Below are positions 43,621 to 55,560 of a DNA stretch of 64,000 nt, piece by piece. The stretch is taken from contig JBITNC010000001.1 in the NCBI GenBank assembly GCA_050084985.1, forward strand, positions 157,542,001-157,606,000. The letters run 5' to 3'. How positions within the stretch are numbered: position 1 is the first letter of the stretch; every line of letters begins with the position of its first letter. The notes beneath the pieces are model-generated. The model did no database searches and had not been told where the DNA came from. It saw only the letters and a list, made by a program, of their open reading frames with translations. Source of the stretch: Nageia nagi. Its lineage: Eukaryota; Pinophyta. Both the position numbers and the translations under genes were made by a program.

Positions 43621-46250
43621 TAACCACTTGGGTCACTACCACCTCGAGTTTCATTTTTTCATTCCCTTGGGTTTGACCATAGGTTATAACTATCATGGTT
43701 TGTGAGGAATATCCTTATGCTACAGATGACTTGGTGATACATTTTGACATTCTTTGATACCATATCTTTTTTTTGTCACTTAACACTTTTTATCATTTTC
43801 TTCATTCATGTTTTCATTTCTTATCATTTCCATTTTTCATGTTGTGGTATTTAGACTCTTCACTTATCATTGGTCTTCATGTTGATAATCTTTTGTTGAC
43901 CATTTTCTCTATTTTGATTATTTTGATGCTTTACCTAAGTCATAACTTCACTTTGTGTAATTCCTCGATAAGTGTGTGTGTAATATGGTCATCTCTTACC
44001 CATTTCCCAAACATAATCTTTTATTATCATTTTATATCATGTTGAGTCACCCCATTCAGTTTCATCTAATTTCGAAGTCATTTCCTAGCATTTCCAATTT
44101 AACGATGTAGGTCCTAAAATTTGACCTCTATAAAAATTACAATTTTGAAGTATCAAATGATGTATGTTATTAGTTCCATCTTTTTTTAGTGCTTCACTAA
44201 TATAAATGCAATCATCATGTTAAATTTCAAGTCCATGGCTCATCGTTTGATATCTTTTTGAAAGTCAAATTAGGGGCTACTTGGATGGGCACCTTTTAGT
44301 GACCACTAAGGATTTCACAATTTGATAAGTTGCCTCTAGTTTGGGCTTCATAAATAGGAAAAATGGACTCCATTTTTTGATCCACTTGATCTTGCACTTA
44401 CATTGAATTAATTAGAATCATGTTATCAAATCCATTTGGAATTTTGGCATGATGGTTGCTTAATATCCTTTGTTGAAATTCATCTTTTTTCACTAGTCAA
44501 TATTTTATTAAAATCCTATTATAGGTTAATTTGTGGTGTCCTTTTGTTTCAATTTGAGTGTGTTTATCTTATTATCATTATCTGACATGTTTTATGGTAT
44601 TTATGGTCCGATCAATCTTTTGGCTTATGATATTTTGTGTGGGCCCATTTAGTAGCCCATCTTACATTTTTAATTGATTTTATCATGCATTTTTTATTAC
44701 AATTTTGTTGTGCTTCCATAGTTAATTTAGTTTCATTTTATTTCTTATGGTGCAATCATGTTATTTATTGTTTGTCAATTGTTATATATATGTTATTATT
44801 TTTGAATTGTCTATCATTTGTAAAGTTGTCCATTATTTATCAAATTATCATTAATTGTCAAGGTATCATTATTTGTTAATTATCATTATTTGTCATTATT
44901 TATCAATTATCATTATGTATATCAATTGTTATCTTTTCTCATTTATGTCTAACTTATTATTGCTATTTTAAGGGTGTTCATTTTACATTTTCATGTCTAT
45001 CAATCTTATTTTCTTTATTTGTATTCATTTTTATTAGGTATGTTTGAGATTATGTCTTTTGTGTACTCATTTTAACATTTGGGCATTATTTGTTGTTATT
45101 TATCCATGTACATATGTATCCATTATGTGATTATTGCATACATTTATGTTGTTTATTATTCATACATATAAGTCATTATTACCTCATTTTTTATGTTTTA
45201 TACATGCATACATGAGTGTGATTCATTTTTATTACTTATATATGTTTTATGCATTCATTCACATATGTTTGTATCTCGTACATACATTTGTATTATCCAT
45301 TCATACATTAAAATCCAACTATGTATACATGTAATCATATAGCAACAATGTCATCAACTCATGCCATAATGAAAAGTCAAACCATGTATTATGTAAGTAT
45401 GTCATTATCATAAAAATATGTATGTCATCATATCATATCACATCCATGAGTCCATAAACATATAAATATAATTATGCATAAGATAAAATTCATCCATGTA
45501 AGCATCATAACATATAAATCCAAAATGCATAAACCACCATCTATAATCATAATCAAATATAAATAGTACATATTCGAATATCCATAGGCATATCATAATG
45601 TTTATCATATGTAAATATCCATAAGTACATCATAGCTACTCAAAATGTGTACATGTCCATCAAAACATAGGTGTACAAAATCTTATGCTCGTAGTCGCAT
45701 ATCAATAAATGGTGTCTAACCTTGGGCCTATCTCAACCATTCTCTCCTGTGGGGGTCTCATCCCCTTCTTTGTGTGATCCCTACACCTATCTAGGGGGAG
45801 TCCCCATCTTTCCCAACCCTCAATTGTCAACCTTGATGGGCCGCTTATCTTTGTTTATGCCCCTCTTAGTGGTTGGGCCTCATCCTCGATGAGCATCCCT
45901 CTTATGGATCCTATGTGATAGTCCTAACAGATTGGCTACTGCTCATGCGATGTACACTCCTTTAGAATGTATCCGTATGAGTTTGTATCTTGCTCCCTAA
46001 TTCCATTCACCCTCCAAATAGTGGCTCTAACACCATGATCCCTACTACAAACACCTAACCCTAGAAGGCTAGCATCCTATTGGCCTCTTGTTTCCATCCC
46101 TAAACCACTAGTTGATGTTGAAGTTGGGGCATAACTACCTCATCTATTTACATATCTACCTTTGCTCATGGTATACTTTCTTGCATCATATGTATCATCA
46201 TTATAAGTTATGTTAGTCATTGAATCTCAGAATATGCTACCTAGAGCTAC
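43621..46250. other. AT-rich repeat debris; probable continuation of E2 3' LTR; no gene
   Basis: The E2 3' LTR must resume at 43,621, but I could not locate its end. From 44,810 to 44,940 there is an irregular run of TCATTATTTGTCAATTA-like words, and 45,000-45,700 is rich in CATACATA/CATCAT words. Short hydrophobic open frames here are products of base composition and are not called. From about 45,700 composition shifts to more C-rich sequence that leads into the PMD remnant. Confidence 0.5.
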
Positions 46251-46299
46251 ACATGTAGCCCATCCCTCACCTAAACCATTACATATCTACCATATAGAG

Positions 46300-47300
46300 C
46301 AACATCCCTCTCTCCATGTAGGGCATATCACTATTGGATCACTACATAATACTCTTAAAGAGTGGTATCCCTCTTCACCCTGGCCACATATATTTCCACC
46401 ATTATCATGTTGCACTCCTCAATTAGTTGAGCATCTTGGGATACCCACCTCTTAGCCATGATGTCAACCCATTGATCAAAATTGAGGTCCTGATATCCCC
46501 TTCTATCACTCCAAAACCCTGCTCAATTGGTTATTTTCTTGTTGGCTCTCCTATTGATCTTATAATTGCTAGTGATGGTGGTGATGTTGCCTTGTCCCTT
46601 ATTAGAGGTGCCTATAGTCTCCCATCGATGTAAATTCTCTCCCACTATGGATCCCACTAGGAATAATATATTGCTATGGTACCCCCATCATCTACATCTA
46701 GTATCATGATAGCTTCATTATATGCATCATATGTTACTATATATATATCACCTCCAAGGTAGGTCTTCCTACACCTCTACATGGCTGTATAGATTTGGAA
46801 TGCCACCCATCCTCAAACATCCTTTATATTTCCCTACTTTTAGAAGGGACCTCCATAGTCATTGTACCCTTGATGGGAACCAAAAATATATTATAGATAT
46901 CCTTTAATGTAATAGTCATTTCCCCTTTTGAGAAATAAAAGGTGTTGCATTAGGCATCCCATCACTCCACTAGTTTCCATTTATATGTTTGATCCATAAT
47001 GATAACTTGTAATCGAGTAGCACTAGCTAGCCTGACTACCTTTAACCACACCTAGTTTTTCTCATCCAAGACCTTATACAATTCACTCATGATCAACCTA
47101 AACTTGTGTTAGATCTTCATTTGGCACCAGTTCAAGTAGTTATCATGTCAGTATTCCTAATCCACATCAAAGTGTCTCTATTTTTTCAAGTTACTCCTCT
47201 TGATATTTAGTTAGTTTTTACTTTTTGATCTATATTATGTCATATTAGATTTTTTTGTCCCTAATGTATCATCTCTAGTTGCTACCTAGGTATCCTCATC
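46300..47300 (-). pseudogene. Plant mobile domain (PMD) protein remnant
   Basis: A minus-strand reading at about 47,090-46,800 gives MSELYKVLDEKN, VWLKVVRLASATRLQVI, KWKLVE-x-WDA-x-CNTFYFS and KGEMTITLKDIYNIFLVPIK. The W-D-A-x-x-x-T-F-x-F ... G-E-M-T-x-T-L-x-D block is the signature of the plant mobile domain (MAIN/MAIL1-type; also carried by MULE and Gypsy elements). Further on, 46,510-46,350 reads FDQWVDIMAKRWVSQDAQLI in an open stretch. At least four stops (TAG, TGA, TAA) interrupt it. I infer a transposon-borne copy; no element ends could be assigned. Plus-strand frames at 46,210-46,633 are shadows. Confidence 0.75.
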
Positions 47301-48460
47301 AAATTTGGCCATTTCATTTACTAATTTTTATCTATTTTATCTAGTCTTTCTAACTAGTATGCAATCAGTTGGTTAGGGTTTCTTAATCAATTCCTTGCAG
47401 ATCAGTTGGTATATTGGTTAGGTGGTTGGATAATTGGCCCTTTGGTCTTGGTTTTGACTAGTCAAGGTATAAACAATAGGATTCCCTTCGATCCCTAAAT
47501 CGATACCGATATGCACCCCATCAGTTAACAGAGCTTAATAGGGCTAGTAAAGCTTGCATCCTATACCTCCAAAAAATTGATAAATACTAAAATAAATAAG
47601 TATCAACATTAAAATCTACTTTAATAAAAAGTTTCTAAATTTGTCTACTACCATTTTGTTAGCTTTGGTCTTGTATTTTGTAAAATCCATGATACCCTAG
47701 GTTTTAGAGTTTACCCTACTATTTTGGTCAAATTAAGCTAATTTTAACCACTAAATCTAAAAATAAAGTTTAGTTCCTCTACTAAACTATATGTGAGCTA
47801 ATTAATACACTTTTAGAATTGAAAATGGGTGAGTTTTTTAGCTACATACCTACTTATGTAGGAAATCATCTCCTCCTAATGGGTTACATGGTGATTCCTT
47901 TCTTGGTTCTACAACTATCATCATCTCATCTAGTCCACATTGGTCCCTCTCAAGCTCACAAATATGATAAACACTCCCCTTGGTAAGGGCTAAAATATCA
48001 TGTTGATAGGTGTACAAATGGTAAAATGAATTGATTTTTTTTATTTTTTAACCTGTCATAGTCCTAATCGACTGATTGGTTGATCAACCAATCTATTTAA
48101 CAGATCCTTTTACTCAATTCTCATAGCCATCTCATTGGATAGGCCTTTTTGGTTTGCAACATATCAATTAAGTATGAGTTTTTCATTTTCCCCTTTTCTA
48201 GTCAATCCATTCAACCTTTTCCACTTATCAATTGATAAGATAGTTGTGGCCCTTTCTTATACCTCATCCATCTTCCCACTCGAGGGGGGTCTAATCACCC
48301 ATCCTTTTCATGTTCCTAATCATTATGATGAATCGTCACATGATGATGTCTATAGAAAGTGAGAGCCACTAGTGGAGGGGTCATCATCATGAGGAATTTC
48401 AACACTCTCCCTCTTTTTTTAAAAAATATTATATATATTAATTTATTTTATTTAATATCT
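47301..48460. other. Non-coding spacer with 20-bp palindrome
   Basis: No supported gene. A perfect palindrome GATTGGTTGATCAACCAATC lies at 48,074-48,093. Related GATTGGTT/CAGTTGGTT words occur at 47,365-47,440. The last 60 bases before E4 are almost pure A/T (the E4 target site). The upstream part may hold the decayed N-terminal region of the PMD protein. Confidence 0.5.
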
Positions 48461-50732
48461 TGTATTCTTTCAAAATTGCACTCTAGGTTGGGGTAACATA
48501 CTATCATTCTTTTATTCTTTCATTCTTTTTAGAAAATTCTTTCTATTCCAACTATCTTCCTTTTAAAATTAAATTTGAGCCTTTTATTAGCCTTAAGACT
48601 GAATAATTTTAGGTGTTGTTGAGATTGGCTATTGTATGTATAATATGGCTATTGTATATATGGCTCCTTATCTTTGATATTTTTGCCTTGTAAATTTCTA
48701 GTCAAAAATGACTAGATGTAATAATTCTTGGGGATTTACGTTAAGTCATATTAATAGCCAAATGGGGTGAGAATTGTACCTATAAAATAATTATGTATAG
48801 GAAGAGAAAAGTCAAAGGAAATGTCCAGGAGTTGTAGATATAGTATCTAGGAGTTGTAAATATAGTGTTCGGGAGTTGTATATATAGTGTCTAGGAGTTG
48901 TAAATACAGTATTTGAGAGTTTTTGTAAATATAAGTCAAAGTTATGTCCAAGTGATGGTAGGTGATGATTCAACAAGATTCCAGATAGAGCCCACCAATT
49001 TTGAATGATGATGTCAAAATGTTTAGCTAAAATTAGCAGGTCCCAAAATAAGTGATGGCGAGTGATGATTCAATAAGATCCCAAATAGAGCCCACCAATT
49101 TTGAATGATGATGTTAGAACTTTTGGCTAAAATTAGCAAGTCTTGGAACAATTGATGGTAGGTGATGAATCAACAAGATCCTAGATAAAGCTCACCAATT
49201 TTGAATGATGATGTCAAAAATTTTAGCTAAAATCAACAGGTCCCAGTACAAGTGATGGTAGGTTATGATTCAATAAGATCCTAGATAGAGCGTACCAATT
49301 TTGAATGATGATGTCAAAACTTTTTGCTAAAATCAATGGGTCCCAAAATAAGTGATGGCAGGTGATGATTCAATAAGATCCTAGATAGAGCCTATCAATT
49401 TTGAATGATGATGTTAGAAATTTTGGCTAAAATCAACAGGTCCCAGAATAAGTGATGGTGGGTGATGATTCAACAAGATCCCAAATAGAGCCTACCAATT
49501 TTGAACGATGACATCAGAAGTTTTGGCTCAAATCAATGGGTCCTAAAACAAGTAATGGTAGGTGATGAATTAAAAATATCCCAAATAGAGCCCATTGATT
49601 TGAATGATGATATCAAAACTTTTGGATAAAATAAATGAGTACTAAGAAGAGCCAGTTCATCAATAAAACCTAAAGAAAAGAGATAATACCCACCAGACTA
49701 AGGTAAGAGTAATGGATAAGAAGTAACACCTAGGTCCACTTGATCTTAAGTGTTTGACCCCCAAGACCCTATTAATATATCAACTTCTACTCAATTCCAC
49801 ATAATAGTGGTAGTTTCTTCTCAAACTAGGTTAATATACTATTCACAACCCTCCATTGCTCTATTCATTTAGAACTATATTATGAATCATTAATGGTTGC
49901 AAAGAAGTAGATAGCTACTGATAGAACATAGGGCTAGATTGTATCTATCAAACTATAGATGAGTAAATACCATCTTCAATCAACTACAAGGTTGAAGAAG
50001 GAGCAGTCAATGACATGTGAGGAGGATTGTGCCTTAATGAATATGATTTTTCAAAAAATTCAAATTCCTAGATAGTCATACTGTTGGTACTTATTTAGTG
50101 TGTAATCTAACATAGTTGTAAAATTTATTGTAAATAGTTTCTTTTTCTTATTTCTATCAAGATGAGTAATTATGTATATTAATGATAGACAACAACCCAC
50201 TAGGATATGTAAATATATAAATGGTAAATTGTTAGAAATCAAAGAGGTCAAATATTCTAGCAAATTTGTCTAGGTTTGTAAGATATTTTCATATATGATA
50301 ATGCAAATAGATAATGCTTTGCTCTTCTACAACAAGTGGCTATTTATTGCTTTTATAAATGTTATGTATGAGATGATATCTTAAGTTGTGGCTATCTATT
50401 ATGATTACGAGACCCCAAGGGTGAGATAGCTTGCAATTCTTAATCTTGGTTATGGATTGCTTCCTATATTGCAATGCTTATGCTATGAAGTTCTTGCTTT
50501 AGTTTCAATTCAATTTTTTAATCTCTTTCTCATAACTCTATACATTTTATCTCTTTTCTATTACTTTTAACCTTCATAAAAGGTAGGAACCAACCTATAA
50601 CCCAAAGATTGAGTAGAAAACCAACACGAGTGCATTCCCACCACCTTCTGCTCTTTCAAAAAACCTACTATTGTGAAAAATGGAGAACTCAACCAAGCTA
50701 AACCCTTTGAGGTTACATTATACCAATCAATA
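48461..50732 (+). repeat. E4 5' LTR (2,272 bp)
   Basis: It begins TGTATTCTTT and ends ...ATCAATA, where the 3' copy has ATCAACA. It includes a 22-bp short tandem repeat (GGAGTTGTAAATATAGT-like, four units at about 48,830-48,925), seven 100-bp units, and a TATATAAATGG box near 50,215. The rest (49,653-50,200 and 50,300-50,730) is non-coding. Confidence 0.9.
48954..49652 (+). repeat. Seven exact 100-bp tandem units in E4 5' LTR
   Basis: Unit starts fall at 48,954, 49,054, 49,154, 49,254, 49,354, 49,454 and 49,554, with no length drift until the last unit (99). Units share GATGATTCAA, GAGCCCACCAATTTTGAATG and a GGTCCCA-AATAAGTGATGG end. CCCACCAATTTT and AAAATCA-x-GGGTCC within each unit are imperfectly complementary. 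Confidence 0.95.
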
Positions 50733-50746
50733 GTAGAAACTTCTAG

Positions 50747-50766
50747 TTTTGGCATGCATGGTGGGA
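50747..50766 (+). other. E4 primer-binding site candidate
   Basis: TTTTGGCATGCATGGTGGGA lies 14 bases after the LTR end. A site starting TGG and rich in GC fits the position, but I cannot name the tRNA. It is not the initiator tRNA-Met site. Confidence 0.45.
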
Positions 50767-50909
50767 TATAAACTAAAATTCCATATTTGAGGGGCATAAA
50801 TATGCTAGATAGTCATGTCTAGTGGGCTATCAATTTGATTCTTTAAAGATTATAAGATTATTTTAACCTTATTAATGACTCTGCTATTAATCAATCAATA
50901 TTTCAAACT

Positions 50910-52300
50910 ATGGCAACTCCAGAATGTAGACTTACTAGAAGTAGTGCTATAAATTCCCTTAGATAGCCTAGGTTTTAAGAGTTGTTAGTTCCTCACAGGA
51001 GGACTAGGTGAAAGATTTCAAGGGTTGTATCCCCTATAATTTCCTTAAGGGAAATCCCACTATTAGTTATATTCAATTCAACCCCACAAAATCCTTCACC
51101 TTATGCCAATACTCCAAGTATGGCTCAACCAACAAATTTTTTTGCTTGGAATAATGGCCACCCTTTGGTCATTGCTGCTAACTCCCCTACTATACCTTAA
51201 GTAGCATTCAAAGTTTTGCCTAATTATGATGGTTCTGGTAAAACATCATATGAACATTGTCAATATGTATCTTTATTGGCTTCAAGCTTTGATATCACTG
51301 ATAAAACTATGATGACTAGGTTATTATCACACTTTTTTGAAGGCAAAGTAGTTGAATGGTTCAAAACTCTCACACCTCAATCTATAAATTTATGGGGAGA
51401 GTTATGCAAAGCTTTAATAAAAATATTTTCTACAAATGGTGATTATAGGACATTCCTTAGCCTTATAGAATGCATTAAAAGATATCCTCTTAATTCCATT
51501 GATGATTTCAATATTATATTTGAGAGAACATGGAAATCTATTTCAGCTAGGATTAAACCAACAATTGCACAAGCTCTAGTATATTATAGGAAGGCCTTTC
51601 TTTCAAACCTTAATATGCTCATTATTATGTTAGGGGATACTTTCTCAAATGTTTACCAAATAGCAAAAAATTCTAAGCATACCATGGTATCCTCTAGAAA
51701 GATGTAGCCTAGAGCTATTATGCCATTATTTCCTAATTTACCTCCTAAACAAGTCCCTTAAATTGCTCATCCTAGAGTTTTAGCCTTACCACCTCCTCCT
51801 AAGCCTATTATTCATAATTAGATACCAACATTACCTACTCTTACATCCAATAGTGCTAATACTCTCAAGAAGAGAAAAGAATAAGATAATTGAAGATAAC
51901 TATCAAGAACCTTGCCAATAAGCTCACTTTGCAAGAAATGTAGAATCAAGGTTTCAGTTATAGAAGATACGATAATCAGTATCAACCCAAATTTCATCTC
52001 AAAATTAACCATCCAAAATAATCAAGTGCCCCATTAATAATTGAAAATATTGTTATGATGAGTTCTATAGAAAGTGTTGCTTCAAGTATTATAGAATGGT
52101 GTTCCCCATGTTCAGCTCCTCATTTTCTAGACTCATGTGCGATTTATCAACATCAATCTTTGGAATTACATTCAAACCAAATTGTGAAACCTACATTGAA
52201 TCTTGTTTTTTATCTCACCATGGTAAATTTTTGGCTTCTAGGATATGCTAAAGAACAAGCGAACTATGTTCAAATTAGAGATTCTTCTTCAATAGCTCCA
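50910..52300 (+). pseudogene. E4 gag with variant zinc knuckle
   Basis: ATG 50,910 (MATPECRLTRSSAIN) opens the frame that continues, past several TAG/TGA stops, into the clean segment 51,216-51,707: LPNYDGSGKTSYEHCQYVSL, EGKVVEWFKTLTPQSINLW and LNSIDDFNIIFERTWKSI. This is the Gag capsid domain of Tat-like elements. Near 52,100-52,138 CSPCSAPHFLDSC forms C-x2-C-x3-H-x4-C, a zinc knuckle one residue shorter than standard. The protein would package element RNA. The copy is broken by at least five stops. Confidence 0.85.
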
Positions 52301-52699
52301 TAGCAACCCCTAGTTACTTAGAAAAATCAACCATTTATTCTAGTACTAACTAAACATAAGAAAGCTAAGGCTCTATTAGCCCAACCTTAGAATCAACAAG
52401 ATCAATTCCTGGCACATCCGAATAATGTTTCTCAAAATTTAGGTACTAATGTTCCTGTTCAAACAAATTTCGCTACACTAAAAAAAGAAGTCCCAAAGAA
52501 GGAGAGACCTAATACTTTGAGGTATCCTTTTATTACAAATTATCATAAATAAAAGGCCACTTAATAATTTAGAACACATCAATAATTATAATCAAATAAT
52601 TTTGTCCCATATGCACCATATAATATTATGGAAGAACTAAAAAAAAACTCCTTCTAAGATAGCTATGTTTGGTGCATTAAAGATACTAGGTAAATTAGA

Positions 52700-53174
52700 T
52701 CTTTTGTGAGAGGCCTTGAAATTAAGAAATAGTACGAAGAGGGTAAATAAAGGAAATATTTTCCTTGCAATATTTTATGATGTCCCTCCAGCTCCCATAG
52801 GTATAAGAAGACCCCCACCATTCTATCTATCCTTAAGATTAAAAGGTTGGGTAGTAAATAACTATATGATAGATACAGGAGCTACAATAACTATGATTCC
52901 TAAAGTTGTTGCAAATTAAATGAAATTATATATTACAATATGTATTGATGGTGTCATACAATTGGATTCTTCCTCTGTGGATGTCATTGGTAGTGTTAAA
53001 GGTGTCCTAATAACTTTAAATGCATTCTCTAATATTTATTTTATTCAAGATATCATTATGGTTGATCTTCCACCTCTATTTAGAATATGTCTATCTAGAG
53101 AATTCACTACTAAATTGGAAGGGTACTCAGTTTTAGATTATAGTCATGTTTTACATCTCTTCCAAGAAAAATAA
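52700..53174 (+). pseudogene. E4 aspartic protease
   Basis: Two adjoining pieces of one frame (52,716-52,919 and 52,920-53,174) are separated only by a TAA. The catalytic motif MIDTGATITMIP is intact (D-T-G). It is followed by GSVKGVLITLNAFSNIYFIQ and LSREFTTKLEGYSVLDYS, the second half of a retropepsin. The frame is the same as gag and the following RNase H. Confidence 0.85.
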
Positions 53175-53339
53175 GTAAAAATGCTAAATGAAGACACCAA
53201 AAGTGTTCATTTGAAGAAGATCATAGAACAAAATAGTTTGAATGGCCCTCAACTTATGGAAGTATTTGAAAGGGATCTAATTAGAGAATCACTCCTAATA
53301 ATTGAAGTTCTTTTAGCAAATGATTTAAATTAGTAGGTA

Positions 53340-53880
53340 ATGGATGCTAGCATGGGTAATTATTATTTATATAAAAACCTCCAACCAATCTTGATCACAG
53401 CTGAAAAAGAACATGAGATATGGATAATATACTTTGATGGATCCAGATGTAAGCATGGATGTGGAGCTAAAGTTATATTCAAATCTTTAGAAGGATATGA
53501 AAAGATTTTCCTTCAGATTCACATGGAATTATACAAATAATGTTGTTAAATATGAATACTTTTATTTAGGGTTATCTAAAGCAATAAATATAGGCATCAG
53601 ATGCCTAATTATCCATGGTGATTTAGAATTGGTCATAGAGCAAGTTAGAAACTAGATTAGTGCAAAACATCACTATCTGAAGACCTATAAGAATAGAGTT
53701 TGGGATTTATTAGATTCATTCTTGGCTATCAATTTTATATCTATTCCTAGAAGGTACAACCAAATAGCTAATACACTTGCTAGAAAAGGGGCACATTATA
53801 ATCTTGCTCATTATAAAAGAAAAGCTTTTAGCATCAAAATTCAATGTAGGCCTTCAGTACCTGATGCTACAAACTTCTAG
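53340..53880 (+). pseudogene. E4 archaeal-type RNase H, upstream of reverse transcriptase
   Basis: The reading IWIIYFDGSRCKHGCGAKVI begins the domain at about 53,420. After a frame change near 53,510 it continues with NNVVKYEYFYLGLSKAINIG, then IHGDLELVIEQVRN, then YLKTYKNRVWDLLDSFL, then ISIPRRYNQIANTLARKG. The D-G-S, TNN-EYE, G-D-x-E-L-V-I and N-x-x-A-x-x-L-A blocks are all present, so this is a full archaeal-type RNase H and not a fragment. It lies between protease and reverse transcriptase. A second, Gypsy-type RNase H follows the reverse transcriptase. Dual RNase H is known for the Tat lineage; the upstream position is unusual to my knowledge. Confidence 0.85.
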
Positions 53881-54239
53881 AAAGTATTTGATTTCAATGA
53901 GCATATTATGAACTTCCTCTTGGATGAAGCACTAGCTCACACTTTTGATATTCAAGAATTACCTGATTATTTCCAAGAGTCAGATGTTATCCAAGTCAAA
54001 AATAATGTTATACCAAAAGGATTACTCTCTTTTGAGATACTATTTGACTCAGAAGATGTCTAGAAATCTAAAGCCTTGGCCATCTAAAAGGAGAGTTATG
54101 TTGAGATATAAATAGAATTCAAAAAGTATATAAAGGTAGGATCAAAATGTTCTAATGAAGAAAAAGCTGTTATATCTCAAATTTATCATAAGTTATCAAA
54201 AGCAATTGCCTAGACTTATGATGATCTCAAGACATATGA

Positions 54240-55180
54240 TAAAAGTGTCATCCAACACACAATTAAGCTTGAACCAAATGCCAAACCATACAAGCAAAAA
54301 TAAAGGCTATTTAACTCAAAAATAGAAGAAGATATACAACAATAATTGATTAAGTTGCTTGATTCAAAAATTATTTATTCTCTTAAGCATTTTTCTTGGG
54401 TTGCAAATCTAGTTCCTATTAGAAAGAAAAGTGAAAAAATCAGACTCTGTGTTGATTTCAAAAATTTCAAATCAAGTGTCTCTCAAAGATAATTATTCTC
54501 TCCCACCTATGGAATAGATCTTGCATACAATAGCCAAAGCTTGCTATTTTTCAATGATTGATGGCTACTTAGGATTTAACCAAATTTAGATGAAAGATGA
54601 AGATCAATACAAAATTGCATTCACTACCAAGTGGGGGACATTTGCCTTTCAAAGAATACTTTTTGATCTTTCTAATGCTAGAGCTACTTTTCAAAGAGCC
54701 ATGGATCATGCATTTGGTAAACTAAAAAATAAAATTATTCTAATTTATTTAGATGATATTACTATATTTTATAAAAATAGAAAGGATCATCTGGAACATC
54801 TCAGACAAGTTTTTCAAAAATGCATGAAATTTGGAATTTTAATTAATCCAAAAAAATCTATTTTTATGGTTAATCAAGGAAAATTACTTGACCACATTAT
54901 TTTAGAGGAAGAATTAGCAATTGATCTAGATAAAGTGAAAGTTGTTGAAGCATTGCCACTCCCTTCTAACAAGAAAGTCTTGCAATCATTCCTTGGTCAA
55001 ATAAACTTTGTTAGAAAATTCATTAATGATTTTTCAAAAATTGTATCTCCAATCACTTCAATGCTAAAGAAAGATGCTATATTCTCTTGGTCAATTGAAT
55101 CAAAACTAACCTTTAGAGAAATTGAAAAGGCTATAATAGAAGCTCCTATGCTTAAAATTTTTTATATGTCAAAATATTTC
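54240..55180 (+). pseudogene. E4 reverse transcriptase
   Basis: It begins near 54,250 with HTIKLEPNAKPYKQK and continues FSWVANLVPIRKKSEKIRLC, VDFKNF, then the open frame 54,590-55,225: DQYKIAFTTKWGTFAFQRIL, NARATFQRAMDHAFGKLKNK and the intact catalytic YLDD at 54,746-54,757. The thumb region is SFLGQINFVRKFINDFSKIV. Stops occur upstream of 54,590 and one base is out of frame near 54,480. The active site itself is preserved. Confidence 0.92.
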
Positions 55181-55560
55181 ATCATGTATTCATATGGAGT
55201 AGAAAAAACATTGCTACAATTCTAGCACATAAATATGATAACAAAGAAGAACATTTGATTGCCTTTCATAGCCAAACATTGCATCAACACTAGATAAGGT
55301 ACTCATTTATTGAAAAGCAAGTATTTTTCATAATAAAGGATTTAAAAAATTCAAGCATTATGTCTCCCACAATAGAATTCTTGTATTTACTATCCATCCA
55401 GATGTAAGAAATTATGTTATACAAGAGGACTTAGGTGAAGGAAAGGTTAGTTGGATTACTAAAATAATGGAATATGATATAGAAATTAAGCCAACAAAGC
55501 TAATCAAAGGTAGGGATATACGTGAAAATATAGTTTAGGCTTCACATATGATTGCTATTA
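55181..55560 (+). pseudogene. E4 second (Gypsy-type) RNase H
   Basis: After the reverse transcriptase the readings are ILAHKYDNKEEHLIAFHSQT, then IRYSFIEKQVFFIIKDLKN, then GKVSWITKIMEYDIEIKPTK and LIKGRDIRENIV. This is the usual Gypsy RNase H outline (A-Y-x-S-R-x-L, Y-x-x-x-E-K-E, E-Y-D-I). Stops and frame slips are frequent. The catalytic D-x-S start is decayed (YSYGVEKT). Confidence 0.78.

Noticed and set aside
43773-45334. Several hydrophobic plus-strand frames that look like membrane proteins
   Set aside because: They come from T-rich low-complexity sequence, with no family resemblance or conserved start.
46210-46907. Plus-strand frames over the PMD remnant
   Set aside because: Shadows of the minus-strand PMD reading, which has recognisable conserved blocks.
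37297-48460. A full-length E2 3' LTR ending before E4
   Set aside because: Its end should match 24,587-24,960, but I could not find such sequence in 43,621-48,460, so the extent stays undefined.
48954-49652. Regular 100-bp repeats considered as a CRISPR-like array
   Set aside because: Units repeat over their full length without unique spacers, sit inside a plant LTR and occur in all three LTR copies.
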